From an uncultured Bacilli bacterium (GTDB lineage: Bacteria; Bacillota_I; Bacilli_A; RF39; UBA660), in NCBI GenBank assembly GCA_947627975.1, contig CANQYB010000007.1, forward strand, positions 1 to 44,310: DNA of 44,310 nucleotides. The letters run 5' to 3'. The position numbers were made by a program, and so were the translations under genes. The stretch's first letter is position 1; each line of letters starts with the position of its first letter. Below, one piece after another: positions 1 through 6,886 of this stretch. A model generated the notes under the pieces. It had not been told where the DNA came from and did no database searches. It worked only from the letters and a program-made list of their open reading frames with translations.

Positions 1-145
1 AGAGCATAAAAAATTAACTCAATTATCTTGAATTAATTTTTATATAATTTTTGTTTCACATCATTTACAAATATACACTTTTAAATATTTTATTTTTATA
101 ATAAACACTAAAATTTAGTCTTTCCTTTTGTCATTAAATGAAAAT

Positions 146-170
146 AAACTCCTTTTACAAAAGAGTTTTT
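146..170. terminator. Rho-independent terminator after the S1-domain gene
   Basis: An inverted repeat (AAACTC at 146-151, GAGTTT at 163-168) lies just past the stop codon of the minus-strand S1-domain gene. T-rich sequence flanks it on both sides, so it could act in either direction. The preceding 140 bases hold no gene I can support and are simply AT-rich. Confidence 0.6.
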
Positions 171-188
171 ATTTATATATTTAAATTG

Positions 189-527
189 TTACTTTTTATA
201 TTCTTTTAATTTTTGATCTACCCATTTTGGTAACGCTTCTTCTAGTAATCTAAAACCATTTTTAGATTCAACTAATTTTTTATTTTTATTTATAGTTTCT
301 TTAATTGAAAGTTTTAAATGTTTAGAACTTTCAATAACATCTATAATTTTAGCATTAATTTTTTCATTTAATTTTACATAATCATTTATATTTCTAACAA
401 AATCATCAGATATTTCCGAAATATGTATTAAACCAGTATATTCATTATCAATATTTACAAATATTCCATAATCTTCAATACCTGTTACAACACCCTCAAC
501 TATTTGTTCCTTTCTATATTTATTCAT
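189..527 (-). CDS. yugI: S1-domain RNA-binding protein (YugI/CvfD type)
   Basis: A 112-residue protein with a single S1 RNA-binding domain at about residues 6-75 (VEGVVTGIEDYGIFVNI, then GLIHISEIS, ending LKLSIKE). Its size and layout, one S1 domain plus a short basic tail, match the YugI/CvfD/general stress protein 13 family of Firmicutes, which associates with ribosomes and modulates translation. The start is fixed by an AGGTGAT Shine-Dalgarno sequence before the ATG. It is transcribed away from the NifU-like gene, and the two promoters overlap in the 87-base gap. The family is clear; the exact cellular role is inferred. Confidence 0.8.
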   Translation of the reverse strand: MNKYRKEQIVEGVVTGIEDYGIFVNIDNEYTGLIHISEISDDFVRNINDYVKLNEKINAKIIDVIESSKHLKLSIKETINKNKKLVESKNGFRLLEEALPKWVDQKLKEYKK

Positions 528-569
528 TAATAATCACCTAAATAAATTATATCATGAATATTAATATTA

Positions 570-598
570 TTGCAGATAAATTTTATACATGTTATAAT
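570..598 (+). promoter_or_regulatory. Sigma-A promoter of the NifU-domain gene
   Basis: TTGCAG at 570-575 and TATAAT at 593-598 are separated by exactly 17 bases. The start codon of the NifU-domain gene follows 22 bases later. A second TATAAT on the other strand (546-551) could serve the divergent S1-domain gene. Confidence 0.7.
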
Positions 599-620
599 AA
601 CCAAGTGAAAGGATATGTAT

Positions 621-845
621 ATGACAGAAAAAATAAAAGAAATAATAAATAATATTCGTCCTTATTTAAATAGTGATGGTGGAGATATAGAATTTATAAA
701 ATATGAAGATAATTATGTTTATGTTAAACTATTAGGAGCATGTATGTTTTGTAATTATAAAGATGATACAATAAAAGATAATATCCTCATAAAAATACAA
801 GAAGAAATTCCTGAAGTTAAAGGTATTATAACTGTTGATCTTTAA
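621..845 (+). CDS. yutI: NifU C-terminal domain protein (YutI type), Fe-S scaffold
   Basis: A 74-residue stand-alone NifU C-terminal domain, the scaffold or carrier type that holds a [4Fe-4S] cluster for transfer to target enzymes. It shows the family pattern: a helical start, DGGDIEF at residues 19-25, and the cluster-binding CxxC at Cys41 and Cys44 (GACMFC). An in-frame ATG at 615 is only one base from the AAAGGA ribosome site, so the ATG at 621, seven bases away, is preferred. It lies tail to tail with yutH, overlapping its end by 20 bases. In Bacillus subtilis, yutI and yutH also lie in one gene neighbourhood. Likely clients here include the ferredoxin and nifJ. Confidence 0.88.
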   Translation: MTEKIKEIINNIRPYLNSDGGDIEFIKYEDNYVYVKLLGACMFCNYKDDTIKDNILIKIQEEIPEVKGIITVDL

Positions 846-1752
846 AAAGCCACTCTACTTTTATTAGTAGATTTTTTTTATGTAAAATATTATAAATATT
901 ATTTAAAAATTTTTCGTAATCTGTTGATTTTTCTATAATATTTAATAATTTTGTTTCATCAAAATTATTATTCATTATTTTTTCATAAATATCAAAATAA
1001 TATGATGGATATAATAATCTTGCTATTAACAAATTAGCTTCAAAATTTGTGAAATTTTTTTTATTTAAATATATTTCTACTTCATTTAAAGATAAATCAT
1101 TATTGAAAAAAGAAGCCTTAATATATCCTGCAATATCTCTAGGAATATAATCAAAGACAAATGATAGGGGATTATAATAATTTAAAGCATAATTTGGTGA
1201 AAATATTCTTTTATGTGATAATGTTAATTTTTCTTCACTAAAAAATTTTTCATAAGTTTCATTAACATATTCTATAGCATTTTCAGCTAATCCTAAATAA
1301 TAGCTAAAACTATTTAATATAATTTTTTTATCTTTGCTTAATTTAGTCATTTGATATTCAAAATAATCAATTTTTTCTTCCCAAAGTTTTGCCCAATTAT
1401 TTCTATATAATTTATTATCTTGATTTTTTATAGTTAATAAATTTATATTTTTTTCTATTTCAAATAAATCTATTTCTTTATCATAATTACAATTTATTTT
1501 AAGTAAAATATATTCTTTATCATTATATGGCGTTATTAAGGTATTATCTTTATTCATAATCATTAAATGACAAGGAATTTTTTTTTCTAAAAGTTCTAAA
1601 GATATATCATAAAGAACATCTAAGTCTTCTTTTGGTCTAAAAAGAGGAACAAAAAAATAATCATTATAATTATATTTAAAAGTTATAATTTCCTTGTCCT
1701 CTTTAATATTAGAAATAGACATATTATAATAATATTCAAATAAATTTTTCAT
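826..1752 (-). CDS. yutH: YutH/CotS-like spore coat kinase-fold protein
   Basis: A 308-residue protein resembling YutH, a spore-coat-associated member of the CotS family with a degenerate aminoglycoside phosphotransferase-like fold. Supporting features are an aromatic segment WAKLW (120-124), YYLGLAENAI (151-160), NPLSFVFDYIPRDIAGYIK (194-212) and LLIARLLYPSYYFDIYE (241-257). The last two correspond to the YutH pattern of an RD(I/L) motif followed by a YARLL-P-HYF motif. I see no intact kinase catalytic loop or DFG-type motif, so enzymatic activity is doubtful. The ATG follows an AGAGGAAA ribosome site. The neighbourhood (NifU protein, yutD, yunB) matches the Bacillus yut/yun cluster and supports the call. 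Sequence divergence is high. Confidence 0.72.
   Translation of the reverse strand: MKNLFEYYYNMSISNIKEDKEIITFKYNYNDYFFVPLFRPKEDLDVLYDISLELLEKKIPCHLMIMNKDNTLITPYNDKEYILLKINCNYDKEIDLFEIEKNINLLTIKNQDNKLYRNNWAKLWEEKIDYFEYQMTKLSKDKKIILNSFSYYLGLAENAIEYVNETYEKFFSEEKLTLSHKRIFSPNYALNYYNPLSFVFDYIPRDIAGYIKASFFNNDLSLNEVEIYLNKKNFTNFEANLLIARLLYPSYYFDIYEKIMNNNFDETKLLNIIEKSTDYEKFLNNIYNILHKKNLLIKVEWLFKDQQL
854..879 (+). terminator. Rho-independent terminator of the NifU-domain gene, inside antisense yutH
   Basis: The hairpin TCTACT (854-859) / AGTAGA (866-871) is followed by eight T residues on the plus strand. It ends the NifU-domain transcript but lies wholly within the last codons of yutH on the other strand. 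Confidence 0.75.
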
Positions 1753-1766
1753 AATTTCCTCTTTAA

Positions 1767-1793
1767 AATATATGAAAAAAGCTTAAGTATTAT
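1767..1793 (-). promoter_or_regulatory. Candidate sporulation-type (sigma-E-like) promoter of yutH
   Basis: On the minus strand an ATA is followed, after 16 bases, by CATATATT. This fits the Bacillus sigma-E form (ATA, 16-18 bases, CATACAnT). It overlaps the upstream terminator and would leave a leader of only about ten bases. In AT-rich DNA such short boxes can arise by chance. Confidence 0.3.
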
Positions 1794-1802
1794 AACTTAA
1801 GC
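1775..1802 (-). terminator. Terminator of the 1797-2544 gene pair
   Basis: A perfect 8-bp stem GCTTAAGT/ACTTAAGC (1781-1802) is followed on the minus strand by six T residues. The stem begins inside the last codons of the acidic protein gene at 1797-2288. Confidence 0.85.
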
Positions 1803-2288
1803 AACTTTATTTAAAATATTTTGATTAGAATCCTGATTTTTTATTTTATTTATAGTATCTAAAGCCATTTGAATTGCCGTAAGACTATTTTCAAGAACTT
1901 CTTCACATTTACTTAACTCAGCTAAATCAATATTATTATTAGGCTTATTTGATGCTGAAACATCAATGATTGGTTCATTTAACGTTTGTGTACTTGTATC
2001 AGAATTTACTGGTATATCTGGAATTTTAGGAGTACTTAAAACACTTTCGTTATTAATATTTTGACTTTGATTATTAACAGTTTCATCAATAAAATTGCTA
2101 GTAAAGGAGTTATTATCATTTAAAATACTTAATGATGCTGGAGCATTAGTATCTAAAGTTCCAAGTTCACTAATTCCTGAAAGATCCTCTTTTTGAGAAT
2201 CTAAAGTATTTAAATTATTATCAACAATTAAATTTTTCTGTTCTAATGTAACAGCAATTACTCTACTTCCAACTAATGAAATTACCAT
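1797..2288 (-). CDS. Acidic low-complexity protein of unknown function
   Basis: I do not recognise this 163-residue protein. It has a short ordered start (residues 1-22, including ISLVGSRVIAVT), a long Asn/Ser/Asp-rich middle without predicted structure, and a C-terminal helix (about 120-155, AELSKCEEVLENSLTAIQMALDTINKIK) that could form a coiled coil. There is no convincing signal peptide or membrane segment. The ATG follows AAGGT and lies two bases past the TGA of the upstream DUF1292-like gene, so the two are probably translationally coupled. A comparable pairing (DUF1292-like plus acidic helical protein) occurs at 8556-9665. Confidence 0.6.
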   Translation of the reverse strand: MVISLVGSRVIAVTLEQKNLIVDNNLNTLDSQKEDLSGISELGTLDTNAPASLSILNDNNSFTSNFIDETVNNQSQNINNESVLSTPKIPDIPVNSDTSTQTLNEPIIDVSASNKPNNNIDLAELSKCEEVLENSLTAIQMALDTINKIKNQDSNQNILNKVA

Positions 2289-2289
2289 G

Positions 2290-2544
2290 TCAATTTACCT
2301 TCTCTCCACTAATTATTTTTCTCATAACTTCTTTTATTTGATTCCATTCTTCATCTGTTACATTTTGATATGTTATTTCATTATTATTTTTTATTATCTC
2401 AGAAGAATATATTTTTATTAAACCAGTACTTGTTGTTTCATTAAAGGTATATATTGCATATTCTTTATTATTTAATGTAACAGTTCTTAATAATTCAGCT
2501 TGTTTTTGACTACCATCCATTAATTTAATATTTATATTTGCCAT
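2290..2544 (-). CDS. DUF1292-like small beta protein
   Basis: An 84-residue protein. The core pattern is a short strand, then LNNKEYAIYTF (about 24-34), a middle strand with SSEI, and an ending ITYQNVTDEEWNQIKEVM. This resembles the DUF1292 (YrzB) family of small acidic Firmicutes proteins, whose members show a 'DGKEYAVL ... D EEEF..V' layout; the match is by eye. Of two in-frame ATGs, the second (2542-2544) is six bases from the GAGGA ribosome site and is chosen; the first touches it. It is the first gene of a two-gene unit with the acidic protein at 1797-2288. The function of the family is not known. Confidence 0.55.
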   Translation of the reverse strand: MANINIKLMDGSQKQAELLRTVTLNNKEYAIYTFNETTSTGLIKIYSSEIIKNNNEITYQNVTDEEWNQIKEVMRKIISGEKVN

Positions 2545-2574
2545 ATACATTCCTCTACTTTCTAAATTATTATA

Positions 2575-2874
2575 TCATATTTTATCATTTTTACAATCAT
2601 TTATTTTTTTTAAAATAAAATATTTACATCCATAAGCACAATTATCTTTTATATAATTATCAATATTTTTAAAATCATTTATTTTTTTAAAATTTTTATT
2701 TGATGGATTATTAAAACCTTTTAAACGAAGTTTTCCATATGCCCAGTCTCCTAAAATATAATCAAAATCTTCAAAATATGATGTAAATCTATTTTTTATT
2801 TCCTCTAAAACAAAACCATCGCGTTCATTTTTTATTACTTCATATAAATTATCACCTAAATTTATTTTTATCAT
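2575..2874 (-). CDS. yutD: YutD family protein (DUF1027)
   Basis: A 99-residue protein with the two diagnostic blocks of the YutD family: YILGDWAYGKLRLKGF (39-54) and CAYGCKYFILKK (79-90), which correspond to the GDWGYGQLRLKGF and C-x-GC-x-YF-LKK blocks of Bacillus YutD. The length is typical. The ATG follows AGGAG. The molecular role of the family is unsettled. It is eight bases downstream of the 2883-3662 gene and probably in its operon. In Bacillus subtilis, yutD lies near yunB, as here. Confidence 0.88.
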   Translation of the reverse strand: MIKINLGDNLYEVIKNERDGFVLEEIKNRFTSYFEDFDYILGDWAYGKLRLKGFNNPSNKNFKKINDFKNIDNYIKDNCAYGCKYFILKKINDCKNDKI

Positions 2875-2882
2875 TTTATCTC

Positions 2883-3662
2883 CTATCTAAACAATAAATA
2901 AACTACAAAAATAATTAAAATTATTGTAGCAATTATAGATGAAAGTAACAAAGCATCTACAAATCCACTACCACTTCTTACTGCTGGAGGCAACTTAGAA
3001 AGCACTCTACCAATTCCTCCCTCATTTTCGCTTGCCATTTTTTGTTCTTCCTCTTTTATTTGCCTATTAAATTTTGTCAATTGGTCATCATCTAAATTTC
3101 GCACACTTAAAGGATTAAATCCATATTTTTCATAAACAGCATCTGGAAGATATGAATCCCTATCTGATGATAAAGTTATTTTTACATTTTTTTCATTTAT
3201 TGTTTTTTCATAATCATCATCAATTAAATTATAAAAATATAATAAAGCAAAACTATAGTAATTGATATCTTTATTTTTTTTTATATATAAAGAATTTGTA
3301 ATATTGGTAATTTGTTCATCACTTAAAGGACTATTATTAATTTTCTTTGCAAGCATTTTTAATAATAATTTTTGAATTTTTTCATAATTTACATTTTTTT
3401 CTTTACAATTAGGAATAGAATTAAACGATTCTATAAATTCATTAAAATCTTCAACTGACAAACCAAATTTTAAAATGTTATTTTTAAATGATTCAAAATT
3501 TTTAATATAATAAGGATTTAATATATCAGCATCTCCATAAATTAATATAAGCGTATTTATTACATTTTCACTAAAGCAAAAGGCATTTAATTTTTTATTA
3601 TTTTTTACATAATTTAAATAAGATGTTATAGCATTTTCAAACTTTTCACTAATAAAGGTCAT
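2883..3662 (-). CDS. Unknown protein with C-terminal membrane anchor
   Basis: I do not recognise this 259-residue protein. Residues 1-180 look alpha-helical and soluble. There is a charged stretch at about 185-215 (QIKEEEQKMASE), then a Gly/Pro/Arg linker, and a single transmembrane helix at about 233-258 (ALLLSSIIATIILIIFVVYL). This is a tail-anchored layout, with the bulk facing the cytoplasm if the tail inserts in the usual way. The start is fixed by a strong AGGAGGG site. It sits between yunB and yutD, so it is an inserted member of the yut/yun neighbourhood. No catalytic motif is visible. Confidence 0.65.
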   Translation of the reverse strand: MTFISEKFENAITSYLNYVKNNKKLNAFCFSENVINTLILIYGDADILNPYYIKNFESFKNNILKFGLSVEDFNEFIESFNSIPNCKEKNVNYEKIQKLLLKMLAKKINNSPLSDEQITNITNSLYIKKNKDINYYSFALLYFYNLIDDDYEKTINEKNVKITLSSDRDSYLPDAVYEKYGFNPLSVRNLDDDQLTKFNRQIKEEEQKMASENEGGIGRVLSKLPPAVRSGSGFVDALLLSSIIATIILIIFVVYLLFR

Positions 3663-3709
3663 AAATACCCTCCTATTATTCTTATTATAATTAATTATAT
3701 CATAAAAAA

Positions 3710-4438
3710 TTAAGTTTCACTACTTAAAATTGAGGTGTCTTTTGAAAGCGTTCCTCCATAAATATCTGGTATTTTACCTTCGATAACTTTACTTCCAACT
3801 AAAACTTTAACTTTTTTTACTATTTGTTTATCTTTAGCTGGAATATATATATCTTCATATATATCAAAATTTAAATAGAGTTTTATTATACAATTATTAA
3901 TTCCATAATTTTTAATATCAACGTTTAAACTACTAGCTAAACTACTAGCTAAATTAATAACTATAGGAATTTTAGGACCTAAAGAAGATGTAAAATAATT
4001 TGAAAATATACTTCCTATTGGTAAATCTAAATAAATCATATTTCCAATACTTTTTAAATTTTTATCTTTTACTTTTAAAAAAGACAAATCTTTTTTACTT
4101 AATTTAATTTCAAACTCATTGGTTATTTTTCTTAACATTTTATAACTATTTTTTAAATTAAAATCTACATATAAAATTTCATCATTTTTATTTTTATTAA
4201 TTATTATTAAATCATTTATATCTATGTATTCTAAACTTTTTATACCAATAATATTATTTACTAAATTATTATTAATGTTAGTCATTTTTTTATTTAATAT
4301 TATTTCTATTTTATCAGTCATAGAATTTATATAATATAAATATATCATAAAAGAAATAAAAAAAATTATAAATATTATAAATATATATTTATTTAATTTT
4401 TTTATTTTTATTGTTTTGTGCTTACGAAACCTTTTCAT
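3710..4438 (-). CDS. yunB: Sporulation protein YunB homologue
   Basis: A 242-residue protein with a basic N-terminus, one transmembrane helix at residues 18-37 and an extracytoplasmic domain. The C-terminal half carries the YunB signature: a LPIGSIF block (139-145), LGPKIPI (153-159), YGINN (178-182), and IEGKIPDIYGG (219-229). In Bacillus subtilis YunB is a sigma-E-controlled, mother-cell sporulation protein needed for normal spores; its biochemical action is unknown. There is no ribosome-binding site ahead of the ATG, which lies only five bases after a sigma-E-like -10 box, so the mRNA may be leaderless. Family membership is well supported; whether this organism sporulates is not shown. Confidence 0.85.
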   Translation of the reverse strand: MKRFRKHKTIKIKKLNKYIFIIFIIFFISFMIYLYYINSMTDKIEIILNKKMTNINNNLVNNIIGIKSLEYIDINDLIIINKNKNDEILYVDFNLKNSYKMLRKITNEFEIKLSKKDLSFLKVKDKNLKSIGNMIYLDLPIGSIFSNYFTSSLGPKIPIVINLASSLASSLNVDIKNYGINNCIIKLYLNFDIYEDIYIPAKDKQIVKKVKVLVGSKVIEGKIPDIYGGTLSKDTSILSSET

Positions 4439-4443
4439 ATTAA

Positions 4444-4470
4444 TATTTATGCAAAAAAAAAGATAATTAT
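4444..4470 (-). promoter_or_regulatory. Candidate sporulation-type (sigma-E-like) promoter of yunB
   Basis: On the minus strand an ATA is followed, after 16 bases, by CATAAATA, the same spacing as at yutH. The box ends five bases before the yunB start codon. It overlaps the terminator of the upstream gene, so yunB needs some promoter of its own; this is the best candidate I see. Confidence 0.35.
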
Positions 4471-4482
4471 TTTTTAACTATC
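4453..4482 (-). terminator. Terminator of the 4467-5348 gene
   Basis: An 8-bp stem with one G-U pair (GATAGTTA/TAATTATC, 4462-4482) is followed on the minus strand by nine T residues. The stem overlaps the stop codon of the tail-anchored protein gene. Confidence 0.75.
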
Positions 4483-5348
4483 CTTATTATTTTTTCAAAT
4501 ATTCCTAAATTAAAAATTTTATTAACTATTAAAAAAGCTCCAATTAATAATATTAAAATTAAAATTATTATTAAAAAAATTTTTAATCCATTTTTGCCAT
4601 CAACATTTTTTTCAAAGTCTTCAAAATCTTCAAAATCTCTCTTACTTATTTTAATTGAATTTGTAAAAAATGAATTTTCTAAATCTTTCGGATTATTATT
4701 TTTTTCTTGCTGTGTAACATTATTTTCTTTTTCTATTTTTTTAATATCATTTTTATCTTTTACTTCTAAAGTTTTAGTAATTTCATTACTTGGTAAAACT
4801 TTAGTATCATCATTACCTTTTAAATCTTTTAAAAGATCAAGTGGATCATTAGCATTTTTTTCATTAATCAATTCATTAGTTGTTATAGTGTTAATTAAAT
4901 TCATTAAATTTTCTTCATCGTTATTAGGCATTTTTTCTTCATCATTATTTAAATTTAAACCATTTAATATATCAAATTGCGTATCTCTAACTTTTTTTAA
5001 TCTTTCTTCAGTATAATCAGTAGTTTTTTCATTACGAGCTTTTTCTAATATAACATTTATATCATAATCTTTATCTTCATCCTTAATTTCTTCACTTTGA
5101 AATACTTGATTTTTTATATCTTTAGCAATAGAACTACGTCTTGGAGTTTCACGATATTTTTTATCTAAAATTTGTCTTAGATTATCAACATCAATATTCT
5201 TTGAATTTTCTCCTAAAATAGATTCATTTGAATTTACACTAAAATCACTTATTTCACTATCATGAACTTTTTTATATAAGTTTTCATTTTTTTGACTTCT
5301 AGTACCTATATCATCATTTTGATAATATCTTTCCATTCTTGATTTCAT
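4467..5348 (-). CDS. Highly charged cytoplasmic protein with C-terminal membrane anchor
   Basis: I do not recognise this 293-residue protein. About 250 residues are rich in Asp, Glu, Lys and Asn with low complexity, including a DFEDFEDFE run near residue 240. One transmembrane helix follows (about 255-276, GLKIFLIIILILILLIGAFL), then a short basic tail. The layout suggests a membrane-tethered scaffold with a disordered cytoplasmic arm. The AGGAG site is 11 bases from the ATG, with a two-codon reading frame (ATG TTA TGA) placed at the ideal distance and overlapping the true start. It lies directly upstream of yunB but is separated from it by a terminator. Confidence 0.6.
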   Translation of the reverse strand: MKSRMERYYQNDDIGTRSQKNENLYKKVHDSEISDFSVNSNESILGENSKNIDVDNLRQILDKKYRETPRRSSIAKDIKNQVFQSEEIKDEDKDYDINVILEKARNEKTTDYTEERLKKVRDTQFDILNGLNLNNDEEKMPNNDEENLMNLINTITTNELINEKNANDPLDLLKDLKGNDDTKVLPSNEITKTLEVKDKNDIKKIEKENNVTQQEKNNNPKDLENSFFTNSIKISKRDFEDFEDFEKNVDGKNGLKIFLIIILILILLIGAFLIVNKIFNLGIFEKIIRIVKK

Positions 5349-5451
5349 AACATAGTCAACTCCTACATATATATTAACATATTTTTTTTAATTTTTAAAG
5401 ATAACTTGTATTTTTAAAATTATTCCTGTATAATTTATTTAGGTGATAAAT

Positions 5452-5682
5452 TTGAAAAAAATTATGGTTAATGAAAGCTTGTGTATCGGATGTGGAGCGT
5501 GTGTTGCAATAGATCCAAATCATTTTGATTTTAATAGTCAGGGTTTATCTACTGCTAAAATTGAAGATGTTGAAAATATCGATCAAAATTTAGCAAGTGC
5601 AGTTGAAAGTTGTCCAACAAATGCTATTAAAATTGCTGAAACAGAAAACGATACAATTCAAGAAATGCCAGAAGCTGCTTAA
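5452..5682 (+). CDS. [4Fe-4S] ferredoxin
   Basis: A 76-residue single-cluster ferredoxin. The cluster ligands are Cys11, Cys14 and Cys17 (CIGCGAC) and Cys54 (ESCPTNAI). The acidic surface and length suit the low-potential electron carriers of Firmicutes (Fer type). It is the likely acceptor for the pyruvate:ferredoxin oxidoreductase encoded at 32732. AGGTG at 5441-5445 is six bases from a TTG codon, so the TTG at 5452 is the preferred start. The GTG at 5443 lies inside the ribosome site, and ATG at 5464 would leave only six residues before the first Cys. It is a single-gene unit ended by its own terminator. Confidence 0.9.
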   Translation: MKKIMVNESLCIGCGACVAIDPNHFDFNSQGLSTAKIEDVENIDQNLASAVESCPTNAIKIAETENDTIQEMPEAA

Positions 5683-5696
5683 TGTAGCTTTTTTTA
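5673..5696 (+). terminator. Terminator of the ferredoxin gene
   Basis: The stem AGCTGC (5673-5678) / GTAGCT (5684-5689) contains the stop codon in its loop and is followed by a run of T residues. Confidence 0.75.
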
Positions 5697-6197
5697 TTTT
5701 AAATAATCTTTTCCTTTGAAATTATCATACAAGAATAAATCATTAAAATTTTGCTGTCTTAAAACTTCATAAATTGCAATAGCAACACTATTAGAAAGGT
5801 TTAATGCTCTTACATTTTCGCTCATAGGAATTCGCATACATTTTGATTTATTATTTTTTAAAAGCTCCTTGGGAAGTCCAGTAGATTCCTTTCCAAAAAT
5901 TAAATAAATATTTTTATTACTATTTTTAAAATCAAAATCAGTATATTTATTAGTTGCATATCTTGTAAAAAAATAATATTCACCCTTATTTTTATTAAAA
6001 AAATCTTCTAAATCTTCATAAATTGTAGTTTCACAAAAATCTAAATAATTAACTCCGCTTCTTTTAAGATATTTTTCATTTAAAGAAAAGCCTAAAGGTT
6101 CTATTAAATGTAAATGGGATTTTGTCGCTGCACAAGTACGCATAATATTACCAGTATTACCAGGAATTTCTGGTTCAAATAAAACTATATTTATCAT
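5694..6197 (-). CDS. trmL: tRNA (cytidine(34)-2'-O)-methyltransferase TrmL
   Basis: A 167-residue SPOUT methyltransferase that adds a 2'-O-methyl group at wobble position 34 of tRNA-Leu isoacceptors, using S-adenosylmethionine. Family motifs are EPEIPGNTGNIMRTC (8-22), the knot motif IFGKESTGLP (100-109) and IPMSENVRALNLSNSVAIAIYE (123-144), which together form the SAM site. The length is that of the minimal TrmL/CspR form, with no extra domain. The ATG follows AAAGGAG. It is convergent with the ferredoxin gene. Confidence 0.94.
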   Translation of the reverse strand: MINIVLFEPEIPGNTGNIMRTCAATKSHLHLIEPLGFSLNEKYLKRSGVNYLDFCETTIYEDLEDFFNKNKGEYYFFTRYATNKYTDFDFKNSNKNIYLIFGKESTGLPKELLKNNKSKCMRIPMSENVRALNLSNSVAIAIYEVLRQQNFNDLFLYDNFKGKDYLK

Positions 6198-6207
6198 TTT
6201 TACTCCT

Positions 6208-6235
6208 TTAAAAAAACTATTATTAAAATAGTTTT
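6208..6235 (-). terminator. Terminator of the thioredoxin-like gene
   Basis: A stem AAAACTATT/AATAGTTTT (6213-6235) followed on the minus strand by T residues lies between the thioredoxin-like gene and trmL, just ahead of the trmL ribosome site. Confidence 0.6.
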
Positions 6236-6758
6236 ATTTTTCAATTTTAGATTCACTTATTAATTTTTTAAAATCTTCTTTTGTAAATAATTTATTAAAC
6301 TTACTATTTAAAATATTTTTTGCACTTTCATCACTATAATATACAATAGCAGGAAGATATTTAATTTTTAAATCCTTTAAATTTAATTTATTATTTAAAT
6401 TATTGATAAAATTATCCTCATTTTTTTCATTCGAAACATTTAAATAATATACTTTACTTTGCAATTCATTATCGACGATTACTCTTTTTATTTGTTTTTC
6501 TAATCTATATGCATCATCATCATTAGTATAACTTACATAAACAAAATAGCTATTAGGTGTTTCTACTAATGAATTTTCAAGTTCATTATATTGAATTTCG
6601 TTACAAAAACCAGTTAAAGGACTAACCATGTCTTTTTTTTCATAAAAATTAAACCACTTAAAAATATAAAATGTTAAAAAAACAACTATAAATACAATAA
6701 ATAAAGCTATAATATAATTCTTAGCAGATTTTTGAGTTTTTTTACCTTTAGTGCTCAT
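6234..6758 (-). CDS. Membrane-anchored degenerate thioredoxin-like protein
   Basis: A 174-residue protein with a basic N-terminus and a single signal-anchor helix (residues 14-36). The extracytoplasmic part resembles a thioredoxin fold: a strand YFVYVSYT at about 71-78, a following helix, and IKYLPAIVYY (about 132-141), which has the position of the thioredoxin cis-Pro loop. The redox CxxC that should follow the first strand is replaced by TNDDDAYR, so disulfide chemistry is not expected. It could be a chaperone-like or accessory protein, as in some bacteriocin-export thioredoxin-like families. The fold assignment is tentative. It is divergent from the cotJ operon. Confidence 0.5.
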   Translation of the reverse strand: MSTKGKKTQKSAKNYIIALFIVFIVVFLTFYIFKWFNFYEKKDMVSPLTGFCNEIQYNELENSLVETPNSYFVYVSYTNDDDAYRLEKQIKRVIVDNELQSKVYYLNVSNEKNEDNFINNLNNKLNLKDLKIKYLPAIVYYSDESAKNILNSKFNKLFTKEDFKKLISESKIEK

Positions 6759-6841
6759 ATAATCTATCCTTTCATAATAATTTTATCATAATTTCATATT
6801 AAATAGAATTAAAATTTTAATTTTATAGGCAAAAATTTTAA

Positions 6842-6869
6842 ACAATTAATTTTTTTAGCCCATATAATA
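6842..6869 (+). promoter_or_regulatory. Candidate promoter of the cotJ operon
   Basis: CATATAATA at 6861-6869 is preceded, after 17 bases, by AC at 6842-6843. This agrees with the sigma-K form (AC, 17 bases, CATAnnnTA) and in part with sigma-E. The same bases include TATAAT, but no good TTGACA-like box lies 17 bases upstream. The transcription start would fall close to the AGGAGG site. Confidence 0.35.
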
Positions 6870-6886
6870 ACTTGAGGAGGGAAAAA

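Noticed and set aside
4594-5016. Plus-strand reading frame of 140 codons opposite the tail-anchored protein gene
   Set aside because: It is a Ser/Phe/Leu-rich mirror of a Lys/Glu/Asn-rich minus-strand gene, with no ribosome site or family motif.
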